A DNA stretch of 19,443 nt from NCBI GenBank assembly GCA_964589725.1, contig CAZPUJ010000296.1, forward strand, positions 1 to 19,443, given 5' to 3'. Shown piece by piece: positions 1-7,283 of this stretch. The DNA comes from CAYSHJ01 sp964589725. GTDB taxonomy: Bacteria > Planctomycetota > Planctomycetia > Planctomycetales > Planctomycetaceae. Below the pieces are notes generated by a model that was given only the letters and a program-made list of their open reading frames with translations, had not been told where the DNA came from and made no database searches. A program made the translations under genes and the position numbers. How positions within the stretch are numbered: position 1 is the stretch's first letter; every line of letters begins with the position of its first letter.

Positions 1-1053
1 ACGACCTACGCCACCAACGACACGCCGCTCTCGTGTCCGGAATCAGTCGCGCGAGTGGCCATGTCGATCGAAGCGTTCGACAAGGCGTCGCTGGTGCCTG
101 ACGACATCGAGGATGACGAGCTCTTCCGTTACGGCCGCGAAACGCTCCACCGCACCCACGGCCTCGGCCCGGCCATCAACATCGGCGATCATCTGATTGG
201 CTTGGGGTACAAGCTGATCACTGCCTCCCGGCGAGCGGGGGGCGTCAGCCCCCTGATGGTTGCGAACGTTCCAAACACACCGATTCTGGAAGGCACTCCA
301 TTTTCAACGTCAGTGGACTCCGAACCCATCAGGGGGCTGACGCCCCCCGCTCGCCATGAGACCGCTGCACTCCCTGCCGATGTCGCCTGCGACGTGCTCG
401 AAAAGATGGCTGCCGCCCACATCAAGCTGTGCGACGGTCAAGGGGCCGAGATGTTCTGGCAGCAGAATCCGACGCTCGACTTCTCACCCTTGGACGCCTT
501 GCAGATTTACGCTCTTAAGACGTCTCCCGCGTTCGAGGCCGCGCTGTATGCCGGCTTTCGCATGGCCGGGCCGGTCGACAAGTACGAGCAGCTCATCCCG
601 CAGTTCTGCCGGCACGTCGGCGTCGGATTCCAAATCCTCAACGACCTGAAAGACTGGATCGGGGACAATGACAACAAGATCGTTGCCGGCCAGGACGCTC
701 TCGCCCTGCGACCGACACTGATGATGGCACTCGCCTGGCAAGCGGCAAATGCCGAGCAACGCCGTCTGATGGAACGCACCTTTTTCGACCGCGAGGAAGA
801 TGACTCGATCCGCTTCCATCGAATGCGTCGCCTGCTGGACGAACTTGGAGTCTTCACCAAGGCCGAAGCCCTCGTCGAGAAATCTCGCGACCGAGCTGAA
901 CTGCTCGCCGACAACGTCGAGTCCGACGAGATTCGCCAACTGCTCTACTTCTTGGTGGACACCATCCTCGCCGACGAACACGACAAAGACCCGCGTGAGT
1001 CGATGCCCAAGTCGTCGCCGCTACTTGTTTCGTTGCCGGTGACGACGGTTTGA
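1..1053 (+). CDS. Polyprenyl diphosphate synthase family protein (5' end missing)
   Basis: This is probably an isoprenoid chain-elongating prenyltransferase that condenses isopentenyl diphosphate with an allylic diphosphate. The frame is open to the window edge and already looks like family sequence there, so the true start lies upstream; GTG 55 and ATG 61 are internal. The first Asp-rich motif reads LVPDDIEDDELFRYGRETLH (codons about 32-51 from base 1), with Pro where family members usually have His before DD. The second Asp-rich region reads FQILNDLKDWIGDNDNK, with Asn in place of the first Asp. Both motifs coordinate Mg2+-diphosphate in the family. Between them, right after GDHLIGLGYKLITAS, lies a 42-codon insert made by a long inverted repeat (listed separately). 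Helical sequence resumes at ALPADVACDVLEKM. The chain length of the product cannot be told. The altered motifs may mean a lineage variant or changed activity. Confidence 0.85.
   Translation, partial: TTYATNDTPLSCPESVARVAMSIEAFDKASLVPDDIEDDELFRYGRETLHRTHGLGPAINIGDHLIGLGYKLITASRRAGGVSPLMVANVPNTPILEGTPFSTSVDSEPIRGLTPPARHETAALPADVACDVLEKMAAAHIKLCDGQGAEMFWQQNPTLDFSPLDALQIYALKTSPAFEAALYAGFRMAGPVDKYEQLIPQFCRHVGVGFQILNDLKDWIGDNDNKIVAGQDALALRPTLMMALAWQAANAEQRRLMERTFFDREEDDSIRFHRMRRLLDELGVFTKAEALVEKSRDRAELLADNVESDEIRQLLYFLVDTILADEHDKDPRESMPKSSPLLVSLPVTTV
230..355. repeat. 126-bp element with 30-bp perfect terminal inverted repeats, inside a coding region
   Basis: Arms 230-259 and 326-355 are exact reverse complements (30/30), separated by a 66-bp centre. 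The element is 126 bp, exactly 42 codons, and keeps the prenyl synthase frame open. The arms translate as RAGGVSPLM and IRGLTPPAR. Because the element is palindromic and lacks stops, its reverse strand gives nearly the same peptides. No clear target-site duplication is visible. It resembles a MITE-like or REP-like non-autonomous element; that classification is inferred. Confidence 0.85.
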
Positions 1054-1079
1054 GATCTCCGTCGGTTGGCCCTCGTGGT

Positions 1080-1214
1080 CCCTTTCCCACGGGGAGAGGG
1101 TGGCCTTTAGGCCGGGTGAGGGTCTCGAAGAGTTGGCCCGTCGCCGTTTTCCGGACCATCGCGTTTATCCTAGCCTGGCTCCCTCACCCTAACCCTCTCC
1201 CAAGGGGAGAGGGG
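1080..1214. repeat. Inverted pair of CCCTCACCC / CCCTCTCCC hairpin repeats
   Basis: Two related copies face each other between the prenyl synthase gene and tgt. The left copy (1080-1122) has GGGGAGAGGG and GGGTGAGGG blocks around a small GGCC-TTTA-GGCC hairpin. The right copy (1181-1214) has CCCTCACCCTAACCCTCTCC followed by AAGGGGAGAGGGG. The purine-rich end of the right copy stops 12 bases before the tgt GTG codon and is the only Shine-Dalgarno-like sequence there. The same family recurs at 18127-18233 and, shortened, within a coding region at 15357-15380. Confidence 0.75.
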
Positions 1215-1226
1215 ACATGAAAGCTC

Positions 1227-2345
1227 GTGTCCCACTTCAATTTTGAATTGCTGGCCACCGATTCAATCACATCCGCTCGCCGCGGACGGTGGCCGACGCC
1301 GCATGGCGTTGTCGAGACGCCGGCGTTCATGCCGGTGGGGACGCAGGCGAGCGTCAAAGGGCTCACGCCCGAGCAACTGCGGCGCGTCGACGTGCAGATG
1401 GTGCTGGCCAACACATATCACTTGGCCTTGCGGCCGGGGCCGGAGGTGGTTGCTGAGTTGGGCGGACTGCATGGATTCATGCGATGGGATGGGCCGATAT
1501 TGACGGACAGCGGCGGGTTTCAGGTTTTCAGTTTGGCGACGCTACGGGAGATCGACGACGAACGAGTGGTCTTCAAATCGCATCTCGACGGCAGTCTGTT
1601 GGAGCTGTCTCCGGAACGAGCGATGCGGATTCAAGAGCTGCTCGGAGCGGATTGCATCATGTGCCTGGATGAGTGCCCGCCAGCGGACGCTCCAAAAGAG
1701 AAAGTGCTCGACGCGGTCGAACGAACGACGCGCTGGGCGGCTCGGTGCAAGGAGGCTCATCAGCGCGGCGATCAGATGCTCTTCGGAATCGTGCAGGGAG
1801 CGACTGATCGCGAGCTGCGTGAACGCTCGGCCACGGCTTTGTTGCCGTTGGACTTTCACGGTTACGCGATCGGTGGACTGAGTGTCGGCGAAACGCCGGA
1901 GCAGATGTACGCAACGCTCGACTTCACGGCGCCATTATTGCCGGCAAACAAGCCGCGCTATTTGATGGGGGTCGGCACGCCGACCGATCTGCTGGAAGCG
2001 GTGTGCCGAGGGATCGACCTGTTTGACTGCGTCATGCCGACGCGAAATGGCCGCAACGCGCTGGCGTTCACCAGCCAAGGTCCGCTGCGGTTGCGGAACT
2101 TCAAACATCAGCGCGACCCTGGCCCGCTCGATCCGGAATGTGATTGCCCTTGCTGCCAGCAATTCAGTCGGGCGTACTTGCGGCACTTGTTCATGACCGG
2201 CGAAATGCTAGGGCCAGTGCTAGTCTCGTGGCACAACGTCGCGTTTTATCAAAACCTGCTCAAAGGATTGCGAACCGCCATCGAACAAGGGACTGCCGCT
2301 GAGTACCGCGCCGCGCAGCTTGCTCGCTGGACGGGTCAACTCTAA
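1227..2345 (+). CDS. tgt: Queuine/preQ1 tRNA-ribosyltransferase (TGT)
   Basis: It exchanges guanine-34 in the anticodon of GUN tRNAs (Asp, Asn, His, Tyr) for a queuine precursor by covalent base exchange in the cytoplasm. The 372-residue protein has the usual family length. Visible motifs are TDSGGFQVFS (Asp about 94, the base-binding/general-base Asp), GLSVGE, LMGVGTPTDLLEAV, and LFDCVMPTRNGRNA with the nucleophile Asp at about 267. The C-terminal zinc site is complete: Cys305-x-Cys307-x2-Cys310 with His336 in WHN. The start is GTG, the first codon compatible with the conserved N-terminus. The purine tract of an adjacent repeat lies 12 bases upstream and is a possible, loosely spaced ribosome site. 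It precedes yajC and secDF, the classical conserved neighbourhood. Confidence 0.97.
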   Translation: MSHFNFELLATDSITSARRGRWPTPHGVVETPAFMPVGTQASVKGLTPEQLRRVDVQMVLANTYHLALRPGPEVVAELGGLHGFMRWDGPILTDSGGFQVFSLATLREIDDERVVFKSHLDGSLLELSPERAMRIQELLGADCIMCLDECPPADAPKEKVLDAVERTTRWAARCKEAHQRGDQMLFGIVQGATDRELRERSATALLPLDFHGYAIGGLSVGETPEQMYATLDFTAPLLPANKPRYLMGVGTPTDLLEAVCRGIDLFDCVMPTRNGRNALAFTSQGPLRLRNFKHQRDPGPLDPECDCPCCQQFSRAYLRHLFMTGEMLGPVLVSWHNVAFYQNLLKGLRTAIEQGTAAEYRAAQLARWTGQL

Positions 2346-2435
2346 ACTACCCCGCTTCGTTCGCGGCCGGATTCTGAGCGGAACGTCGTGCTGGCCTTGA
2401 GGTCGCGGCGGCAAGTTGTTTGGCCGCAGTCTGTT

Positions 2436-2504
2436 TCGTAGCTGAATTCGTGAGAATTCAGTCGAACACACGCTCGAACTGAATTCTGGCGAATTCAGCT
2501 ACGA
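2436..2504. repeat. Palindromic GAATTC-containing repeat upstream of yajC
   Basis: Arms 2436-2461 and 2479-2504 are inverted copies differing at two positions in 26. Each arm is itself a palindrome: CTGAATTC, four bases, GAATTCAG. The DNA or RNA could therefore fold as one long hairpin or two small ones. It fills most of the 193-bp gap between tgt and yajC. It may act as a terminator, an attenuator or simply an interspersed repeat; none of these can be decided from sequence. Confidence 0.75.
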
Positions 2505-2538
2505 GTGCTTGTCCTCGTCCAAAGGATGACTCAACCGC

Positions 2539-2877
2539 ATGCAATGGTCGTTGATGAATTCGATGCTGGCGGAAGCTGATTCGGGCTTGATGGGACTGAT
2601 GGCACCGATGGTGTTGATTGCCGTTGTGTGGTACTTCCTGATCCTGCGTCCGCAGGGCCGGGAGCGGCGCGAAAGGGAGAAACTGCTCAACGCTCTGAAG
2701 AAGAACGACCGAGTGGTGACTTACGCCGGCATCATTGGCACGGTGGTCAATATCTCCAACGATGGCAAGGAAGTCACCTTGCGAGTGGATGATAGCGTCA
2801 AGATGAAGTTCCTCCGGAGCGCGATTCAAGGTGTGGTCGCTGAGTCGACTGAGGAAGCCGCGAGGCCAGGCACGTGA
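2539..2877 (+). CDS. yajC: Sec translocon accessory subunit YajC
   Basis: This is a small single-pass inner-membrane protein that associates with SecD/SecF and the SecYEG channel during protein export. The 112-residue product has one membrane segment near residues 19-38 ending in WYFLILRPQGRERRERE, the family signature of a hydrophobic helix followed by RPQ and a basic stretch. The cytoplasmic domain contains NDRVVTYAGIIGTVVNI, the other typical motif. The ATG start has AAAGGA about 10 bases upstream. It is followed closely by secDF on the same strand, and co-transcription is very likely. The last residues are acidic and Pro/Gly-rich. Confidence 0.95.
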   Translation: MQWSLMNSMLAEADSGLMGLMAPMVLIAVVWYFLILRPQGRERREREKLLNALKKNDRVVTYAGIIGTVVNISNDGKEVTLRVDDSVKMKFLRSAIQGVVAESTEEAARPGT

Positions 2878-2943
2878 TGTGTGGCCGCAGCCAGGGACGT
2901 GTGGAACGCTGTTCCGGAACTGCTTTTTGGGGAATCCAATTCG

Positions 2944-5900
2944 ATGAACGAGTTGCTTGATCTGTCGCTCTTGGCCGAGGTCGCTGAGGCCGCTGCTGAC
3001 GTGACCGCGCCCGCTGAAGTGGAGGATATAGGCATCAGGCTGTTGTGGATCTTGGCTCTGTTCGTACTGCCTTATGTCGTCGCCGCCGGCTTGGCCCGGA
3101 TGTTGCGATTGAAGGAATTCTCCAACCGCATTGGCACGGTGCTGCTGGCCGTCACGTTGGGCTTGGCTCCGTTCGCCTACCATCAGTACCAGACGTTCGC
3201 GACGGGTCAAGGAAACGGCTGGAAGGATGCCCTGCGGTTTGGCATCGACCTCGCGGGTGGTACCAACTTGATCTATCAGGTCGAGACCAAGCAGGCTCTG
3301 GAAGAAGGCAAGTCGATCAAGCAAGCCATGGATGGCATGGTTCCCACCATTGTCAAACGGATCAACCCGTCGGGCACGGAAGAAGTCACGGTACGGCGAG
3401 TCGGCCAGGACCGCATTGAGATCATCATTCCGGGCGCCGACCAAGGGGTTGTGGCCGAAAAGAAGGCGGCCATGTTGCGATTGGGGAGTTTGGAATTTGG
3501 CATTGTGGCCAACTCGCACGATCCCCGTTACAAGAATTGGCTCGCGCCGGCCCACCTGCTGAAGGATAAGAAGAATGAGCTCTTTGAAGGAGATCGTGTC
3601 GTCGCTGTGTGGCGCGATGTGTGGGACGAAAACGAGAAAGAAAAAGTCGGAGAGGAGCGTAGCCGCCGCACGATCACACGCAAAGACAAATTCGGTAAGG
3701 ACCAAAAAGTCACTCAAATCTTAATCGTTCAAGGCCGCGAAGAGGATCTCGTCAGCGGCAAGTTCTTGACCCGCGCTTCGACGGGACTTGGTGAGAACAT
3801 GGAAGCCGCCGTCAATTTCTCGTTCAACAACGAAGGGGCGACCAAGTTCTTCCGCCTGACGTCCAACCATCTGCCGACGAAAAGCGACTTCAAGAGCCAA
3901 CTGGCCATCATTCTGGATGGCAAGGTCCACTCGGCTCCGAACATCAACTCGGCCATTCGCGCTCAAGGCCAGATCACGGGTAGCTTCTCGGGCCCGGAAC
4001 TAGAGGCGTTGGTCAATGTGCTCAACGCCGGTGCCTTAGAATTGCCGATCAATCCGACCCCGCTCAGCGAATTCTCGATTAGCCCGCTGCTGGGATACGA
4101 CGTGCAACGCAAAGGCATTCTCGCCCTGTGGGTCTCGTCGTTGGCTGTGTTCGTGTTCATGGCCGTTTACTATCGGTTTTGTGGTGTGATTGCGGACATC
4201 TCGCTGCTACTCAATCTCATACTCACCCTCGGCGTGATGGTGATTTGCAACGCGACGTTCACGCTGCCCGGTCTGGCCGGCATGGTGCTTGGCCTGGGCA
4301 TGTCGGTCGATGCCAACGTGTTGATCTACGAACGCATGCGCGAAGAAGTGGAACGCGGCAGCAACTTGCGGATGGAAATTCTGAACGGCTTTGAAAAAGC
4401 CTTCTCGGCGATTTGGGACTCGAACGTCACCACGCTGATTGCCGCTGTCGTGCTCTACATGATCGGTACCGATCAGATCAGAGGCTTCGCGGTGACGCTG
4501 TTTATCGGCATTTGCATGAGCAATTTCTCGGCGTTGTATTTCGGGCATTTGGTCTTTGACATCGCCGAACGCAAGCACTGGATTCGCAAACTGAACATGA
4601 TGAAGTTGATCGGCGTGCCGAAATTCGACTTCATCGGCAAGATGAAAACGGCCGTCCTCTTTTCCACGAGTTTTATTGTGCTGGGCTTGGTGCTCCTGCT
4701 AGCGCGCGGCACCGACAGCCTCGACATCGACTTCAGTGGCGGCTCGAGCGTGACGTTCCAATTTGAGAAGGATCAACAGATCGACGATGTGCGCAGCAAG
4801 CTGCAAAAGACTTTCGATTCGATGTCACTGGAGCGGCTCGCGCTGCCGGACGAAGCAGCAGCGGCAGAAACCGGCAAGCAATTCCGCTTGCGTTCCAAAG
4901 AACAAGACATCGACACGATTCGTAAAGGCATCGCTGACACATTCGCCGAGGCGATCTATAAACTGCACAGCGTGACGGTTAAATTCACGGCTCCGATCGC
5001 AGCCGCGGAAACAAAGACGCCGCTGGGCAATGGTGGCTCGACGGAGGCAACGACGCTCAGCGAGAAACCCGATGATCAGCCGCCATCCGCGCAGGGCGAC
5101 GACGAAGTCAAACCTGCCGCGGCGAAAGACGAAGGGCAAGAGACAGACAAATCCAAGAAAGAAATTGCCGACAAAGCCGATGCGGAAAAGAACAGCGATC
5201 CGCCCAAGTCCGAACCAAAACCAGACAGCAAAGAAGGGACTACGGCGGCAACGAAGTCCGAAGGCGACAAACCGACGGCTCCGCAGAAAGACGAAGCCGC
5301 GGAAAAGACCGAATTGCCGAAGCCGAAAGCTCCCGCCAAACCGACGAACCGATCGACGACGCCGAATACTACGGTCGAGCCCGACGAAGATCCGTTCGTG
5401 AACGGACACCAATCGGTACTGTCCTTCAGCAGTGAAATTTCGGCCGTGACGGCGGCAGACTATGTCCGCGCCGCGATGTCTAAGATCAAGGGAGATAAGA
5501 TCGACCCTGCCCTTATTCGCGTCACGGGCAAAGCCGGTTCTGGCCTTGACGTTCCTGAAGGGAAACCTCGAACGTTCGACAAGATGCTGTTGGAAACGCA
5601 CCCCAGTATTGGGGCGGAAGATTTGTCCAAAGCCCTCGCCGACGTAGAACAATTATTGGCGACGACCCCCATTTTCGAAGAAGTCAATAACTTTGCCAGT
5701 TCCGTCGCCGAAGACATGCGCTACCTAGCGATCCTGGCACTGCTGGCCAGCGGCGTGGCGACGGTGGTCTACTTGTGGTTCCGTTTTACGAAAGCCGACT
5801 TCGGTTTGGCGGCCGTCATCGCAGTGTTCCATGACGTGCTGTTTGTGTTGGCTGTGTTGCCGATGGCTTCGTTACTGTCGCGCACGCCCCTCGGACCCAT

Positions 5901-6276
5901 GTTGGGTTTAGACGACTTCAAACTAAACCTGTCGATCATCGCCGCGTTTTTGACAATCATCGGCTACTCGCTCAACGACACGATCGTGATTTTCGACCGC
6001 ATCCGCGAAATCCGCGGACGTAATCCGCAACTGACGCCGCAGATGGTCAACGATAGTGTCAATCAAACGCTGTCCCGCACAATCCTGACCGCGGTGATTG
6101 TTTTCATCACCGTGGTGATCCTGTACTGCATTGGAGGCGAAGGCATTCACGGCTTCGCGTTCTGCATGTTGATCGGCACCATCGTGGGCACCTATAGCAC
6201 CGTTTTCATCGCCAGCCCGTTCCTGCTGTGGATGATGAACCGCGAGCAACAACGAGCACTGGCGGCTCGGAGGTAG
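2944..6276 (+). CDS. secDF: Protein translocase subunit SecDF (SecD-SecF fusion)
   Basis: This RND-type membrane protein uses the proton gradient to help pull exported proteins out of the Sec channel. I chose ATG 2944 because GGGGAA lies 9 bases upstream; GTG 2881 in the same frame would add 21 residues and is the alternative. The SecD half has FGIDLAGGTNLIYQ (about residue 100), a periplasmic domain, and GMSVDANVLIYERMREE (about 452-468). SecF begins near residue 566, with IDFSGGSSVTF and later GYSLNDTIVIFDRIREIRG (about 1005-1025). Two membrane segments, not one, precede the SecD periplasmic domain (about 29-50 and 62-84). A Lys/Glu/Asp/Pro-rich stretch of about 125 residues (about 694-817; 5026-5395) interrupts the SecF periplasmic domain, making the protein (1110 residues) longer than typical fusions. 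The downstream gene is convergent. Confidence 0.95.
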   Translation: MNELLDLSLLAEVAEAAADVTAPAEVEDIGIRLLWILALFVLPYVVAAGLARMLRLKEFSNRIGTVLLAVTLGLAPFAYHQYQTFATGQGNGWKDALRFGIDLAGGTNLIYQVETKQALEEGKSIKQAMDGMVPTIVKRINPSGTEEVTVRRVGQDRIEIIIPGADQGVVAEKKAAMLRLGSLEFGIVANSHDPRYKNWLAPAHLLKDKKNELFEGDRVVAVWRDVWDENEKEKVGEERSRRTITRKDKFGKDQKVTQILIVQGREEDLVSGKFLTRASTGLGENMEAAVNFSFNNEGATKFFRLTSNHLPTKSDFKSQLAIILDGKVHSAPNINSAIRAQGQITGSFSGPELEALVNVLNAGALELPINPTPLSEFSISPLLGYDVQRKGILALWVSSLAVFVFMAVYYRFCGVIADISLLLNLILTLGVMVICNATFTLPGLAGMVLGLGMSVDANVLIYERMREEVERGSNLRMEILNGFEKAFSAIWDSNVTTLIAAVVLYMIGTDQIRGFAVTLFIGICMSNFSALYFGHLVFDIAERKHWIRKLNMMKLIGVPKFDFIGKMKTAVLFSTSFIVLGLVLLLARGTDSLDIDFSGGSSVTFQFEKDQQIDDVRSKLQKTFDSMSLERLALPDEAAAAETGKQFRLRSKEQDIDTIRKGIADTFAEAIYKLHSVTVKFTAPIAAAETKTPLGNGGSTEATTLSEKPDDQPPSAQGDDEVKPAAAKDEGQETDKSKKEIADKADAEKNSDPPKSEPKPDSKEGTTAATKSEGDKPTAPQKDEAAEKTELPKPKAPAKPTNRSTTPNTTVEPDEDPFVNGHQSVLSFSSEISAVTAADYVRAAMSKIKGDKIDPALIRVTGKAGSGLDVPEGKPRTFDKMLLETHPSIGAEDLSKALADVEQLLATTPIFEEVNNFASSVAEDMRYLAILALLASGVATVVYLWFRFTKADFGLAAVIAVFHDVLFVLAVLPMASLLSRTPLGPMLGLDDFKLNLSIIAAFLTIIGYSLNDTIVIFDRIREIRGRNPQLTPQMVNDSVNQTLSRTILTAVIVFITVVILYCIGGEGIHGFAFCMLIGTIVGTYSTVFIASPFLLWMMNREQQRALAARR

Positions 6277-6301
6277 CCGGAATCGGTCACGTCGCCCACT
6301 C

Positions 6302-6428
6302 GTTCGTTCCCCCAAGCTCTGCTTGGGAATGCCTGTCTTCAAAGCTCTGCTTTGCGGATGCCGGAGAGTCGTGGTTCCTCGAAGCGGAGCTTCGGGGAGT
6401 GCATTCCCAAGCGGAGCTTGGGAACGAC
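6302..6428. repeat. Composite four-hairpin palindromic element, copy A
   Basis: The outer arms 6302-6332 and 6401-6428 are inverted copies of GTTCCCAAGCTC-GCTTGGGAA-type sequence with a few differences. Each arm is itself a hairpin around AAGC...GCTT. Two further small hairpins lie inside, AAAGCTCTGCTTT at 6341-6353 and GAAGCGGAGCTTC at 6381-6393, giving four in a row. It separates the convergent secDF and SDR genes and could act as a bidirectional terminator. The same architecture recurs at 12855-13003, and a single hairpin unit at 8310-8333. Confidence 0.8.
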
Positions 6429-6452
6429 GAAGAACGAGGAAGACACAGCAAT

Positions 6453-7262
6453 TCACGCCGGCCAACACTGACTGCCGCCGTCGACGCGAAGGACTTGGCC
6501 GGTCACGAATTGACCGAGCGGGCCGGCGAAGAACTCGGCGACGCGAGCGACCTCGTCCACGAGCGCAATGCGTTCCAATGTCCCTTCGGTCACCAAGCGG
6601 TCCGCGTCGACTTGTCGAGTCCCCAGGAATCGCCCCGTACGCGTGTCGCCGGGAGCGATGCTGTTGACGGTGATGTTGTACGGCCGCAGTTGCACGGCTA
6701 GACAGCGCGTGTATTCGACGACCGCTGCCTTGGCCGTCGCGTAAATCACCGAACTGGGATTCCCTCGAAACGCGGCGATCGAGCTAATCGTCACGATGCG
6801 TCCCGTCTTGCGGGGCATCATCCGCCGCGCGGCTTGTTGGCAGACGTAGATCGTGCTCGTCAGATTGCGATCCATCACGGCGCGGATGTCTTCTTCCTTG
6901 ATCATCACCGCGTCATTCGGATCGGGCTTGCCTCCCGTCGCCGCGATGTCGCCGCCGGCGTTGTGAACCAGAATATCGATGGGGCCAAGTGTGTTGCAGA
7001 CTTCGTCGACCACGTTCGCGACTGCCGACATCTGCGTCAGGTCGCCCAGCACGCGCACCGTGTGGACGTCGAACTGCTCGCCGATCTGCTTCGCGGTCTC
7101 GGTCAGCGTCGTCCCCTCGCCGTATTCCGACGGACCGTTCTCGCGCATGCCATGAATGCCAACCGAACATCCGAGCTTCGCCAACGTCTCGGCAAACGCG
7201 CGTCCTAATCCACGACCGGCTCCCGTCACAAGAGCCACTTGACCTTTCAGAAGCCGAGACAT
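6453..7262 (-). CDS. Short-chain dehydrogenase/reductase (FabG-like SDR)
   Basis: This is a classical SDR, probably an NAD(P)-dependent oxidoreductase acting on a hydroxyl or keto group in the cytoplasm; the substrate is unknown. The 269-residue chain shows the cofactor motif TGAGRGLG (13-20), NAGG (101-104), Asn133, Ser161 and Tyr174-x3-Lys178 (YATAK), the full catalytic tetrad. The C-terminal part ends FVTGQVLRVDGGSQCWPA, typical of FabG-like members. There is an insertion-like stretch at about 105-125 after NAGG. On the minus strand AAGGA lies 5 bases before the ATG. Its start is 21 bases downstream of the metallophosphoesterase stop, so the two probably form one transcript. FabG itself (fatty acid synthesis) is possible, but no acp or fab genes lie near. 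Confidence 0.88.
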   Translation of the reverse strand: MSRLLKGQVALVTGAGRGLGRAFAETLAKLGCSVGIHGMRENGPSEYGEGTTLTETAKQIGEQFDVHTVRVLGDLTQMSAVANVVDEVCNTLGPIDILVHNAGGDIAATGGKPDPNDAVMIKEEDIRAVMDRNLTSTIYVCQQAARRMMPRKTGRIVTISSIAAFRGNPSSVIYATAKAAVVEYTRCLAVQLRPYNITVNSIAPGDTRTGRFLGTRQVDADRLVTEGTLERIALVDEVARVAEFFAGPLGQFVTGQVLRVDGGSQCWPA

Positions 7263-7283
7263 GTGAATCCTTGGGGTAAGGAG

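Noticed and set aside
1080..1214. CRISPR-like repeated blocks
   Set aside because: Only two inverted copies, no regular direct spacing and no spacers; these are palindromic interspersed repeats.
2458..3717. Large minus-strand open frame across yajC and secDF
   Set aside because: It is a shadow of the real genes; its translation lacks any domain pattern and is rich in His, Gln and Arg.
4825..5652. Minus-strand open frame rich in Arg, Phe and Gly
   Set aside because: It is the complement of the Lys/Glu-rich SecF insert; compositional artefact.
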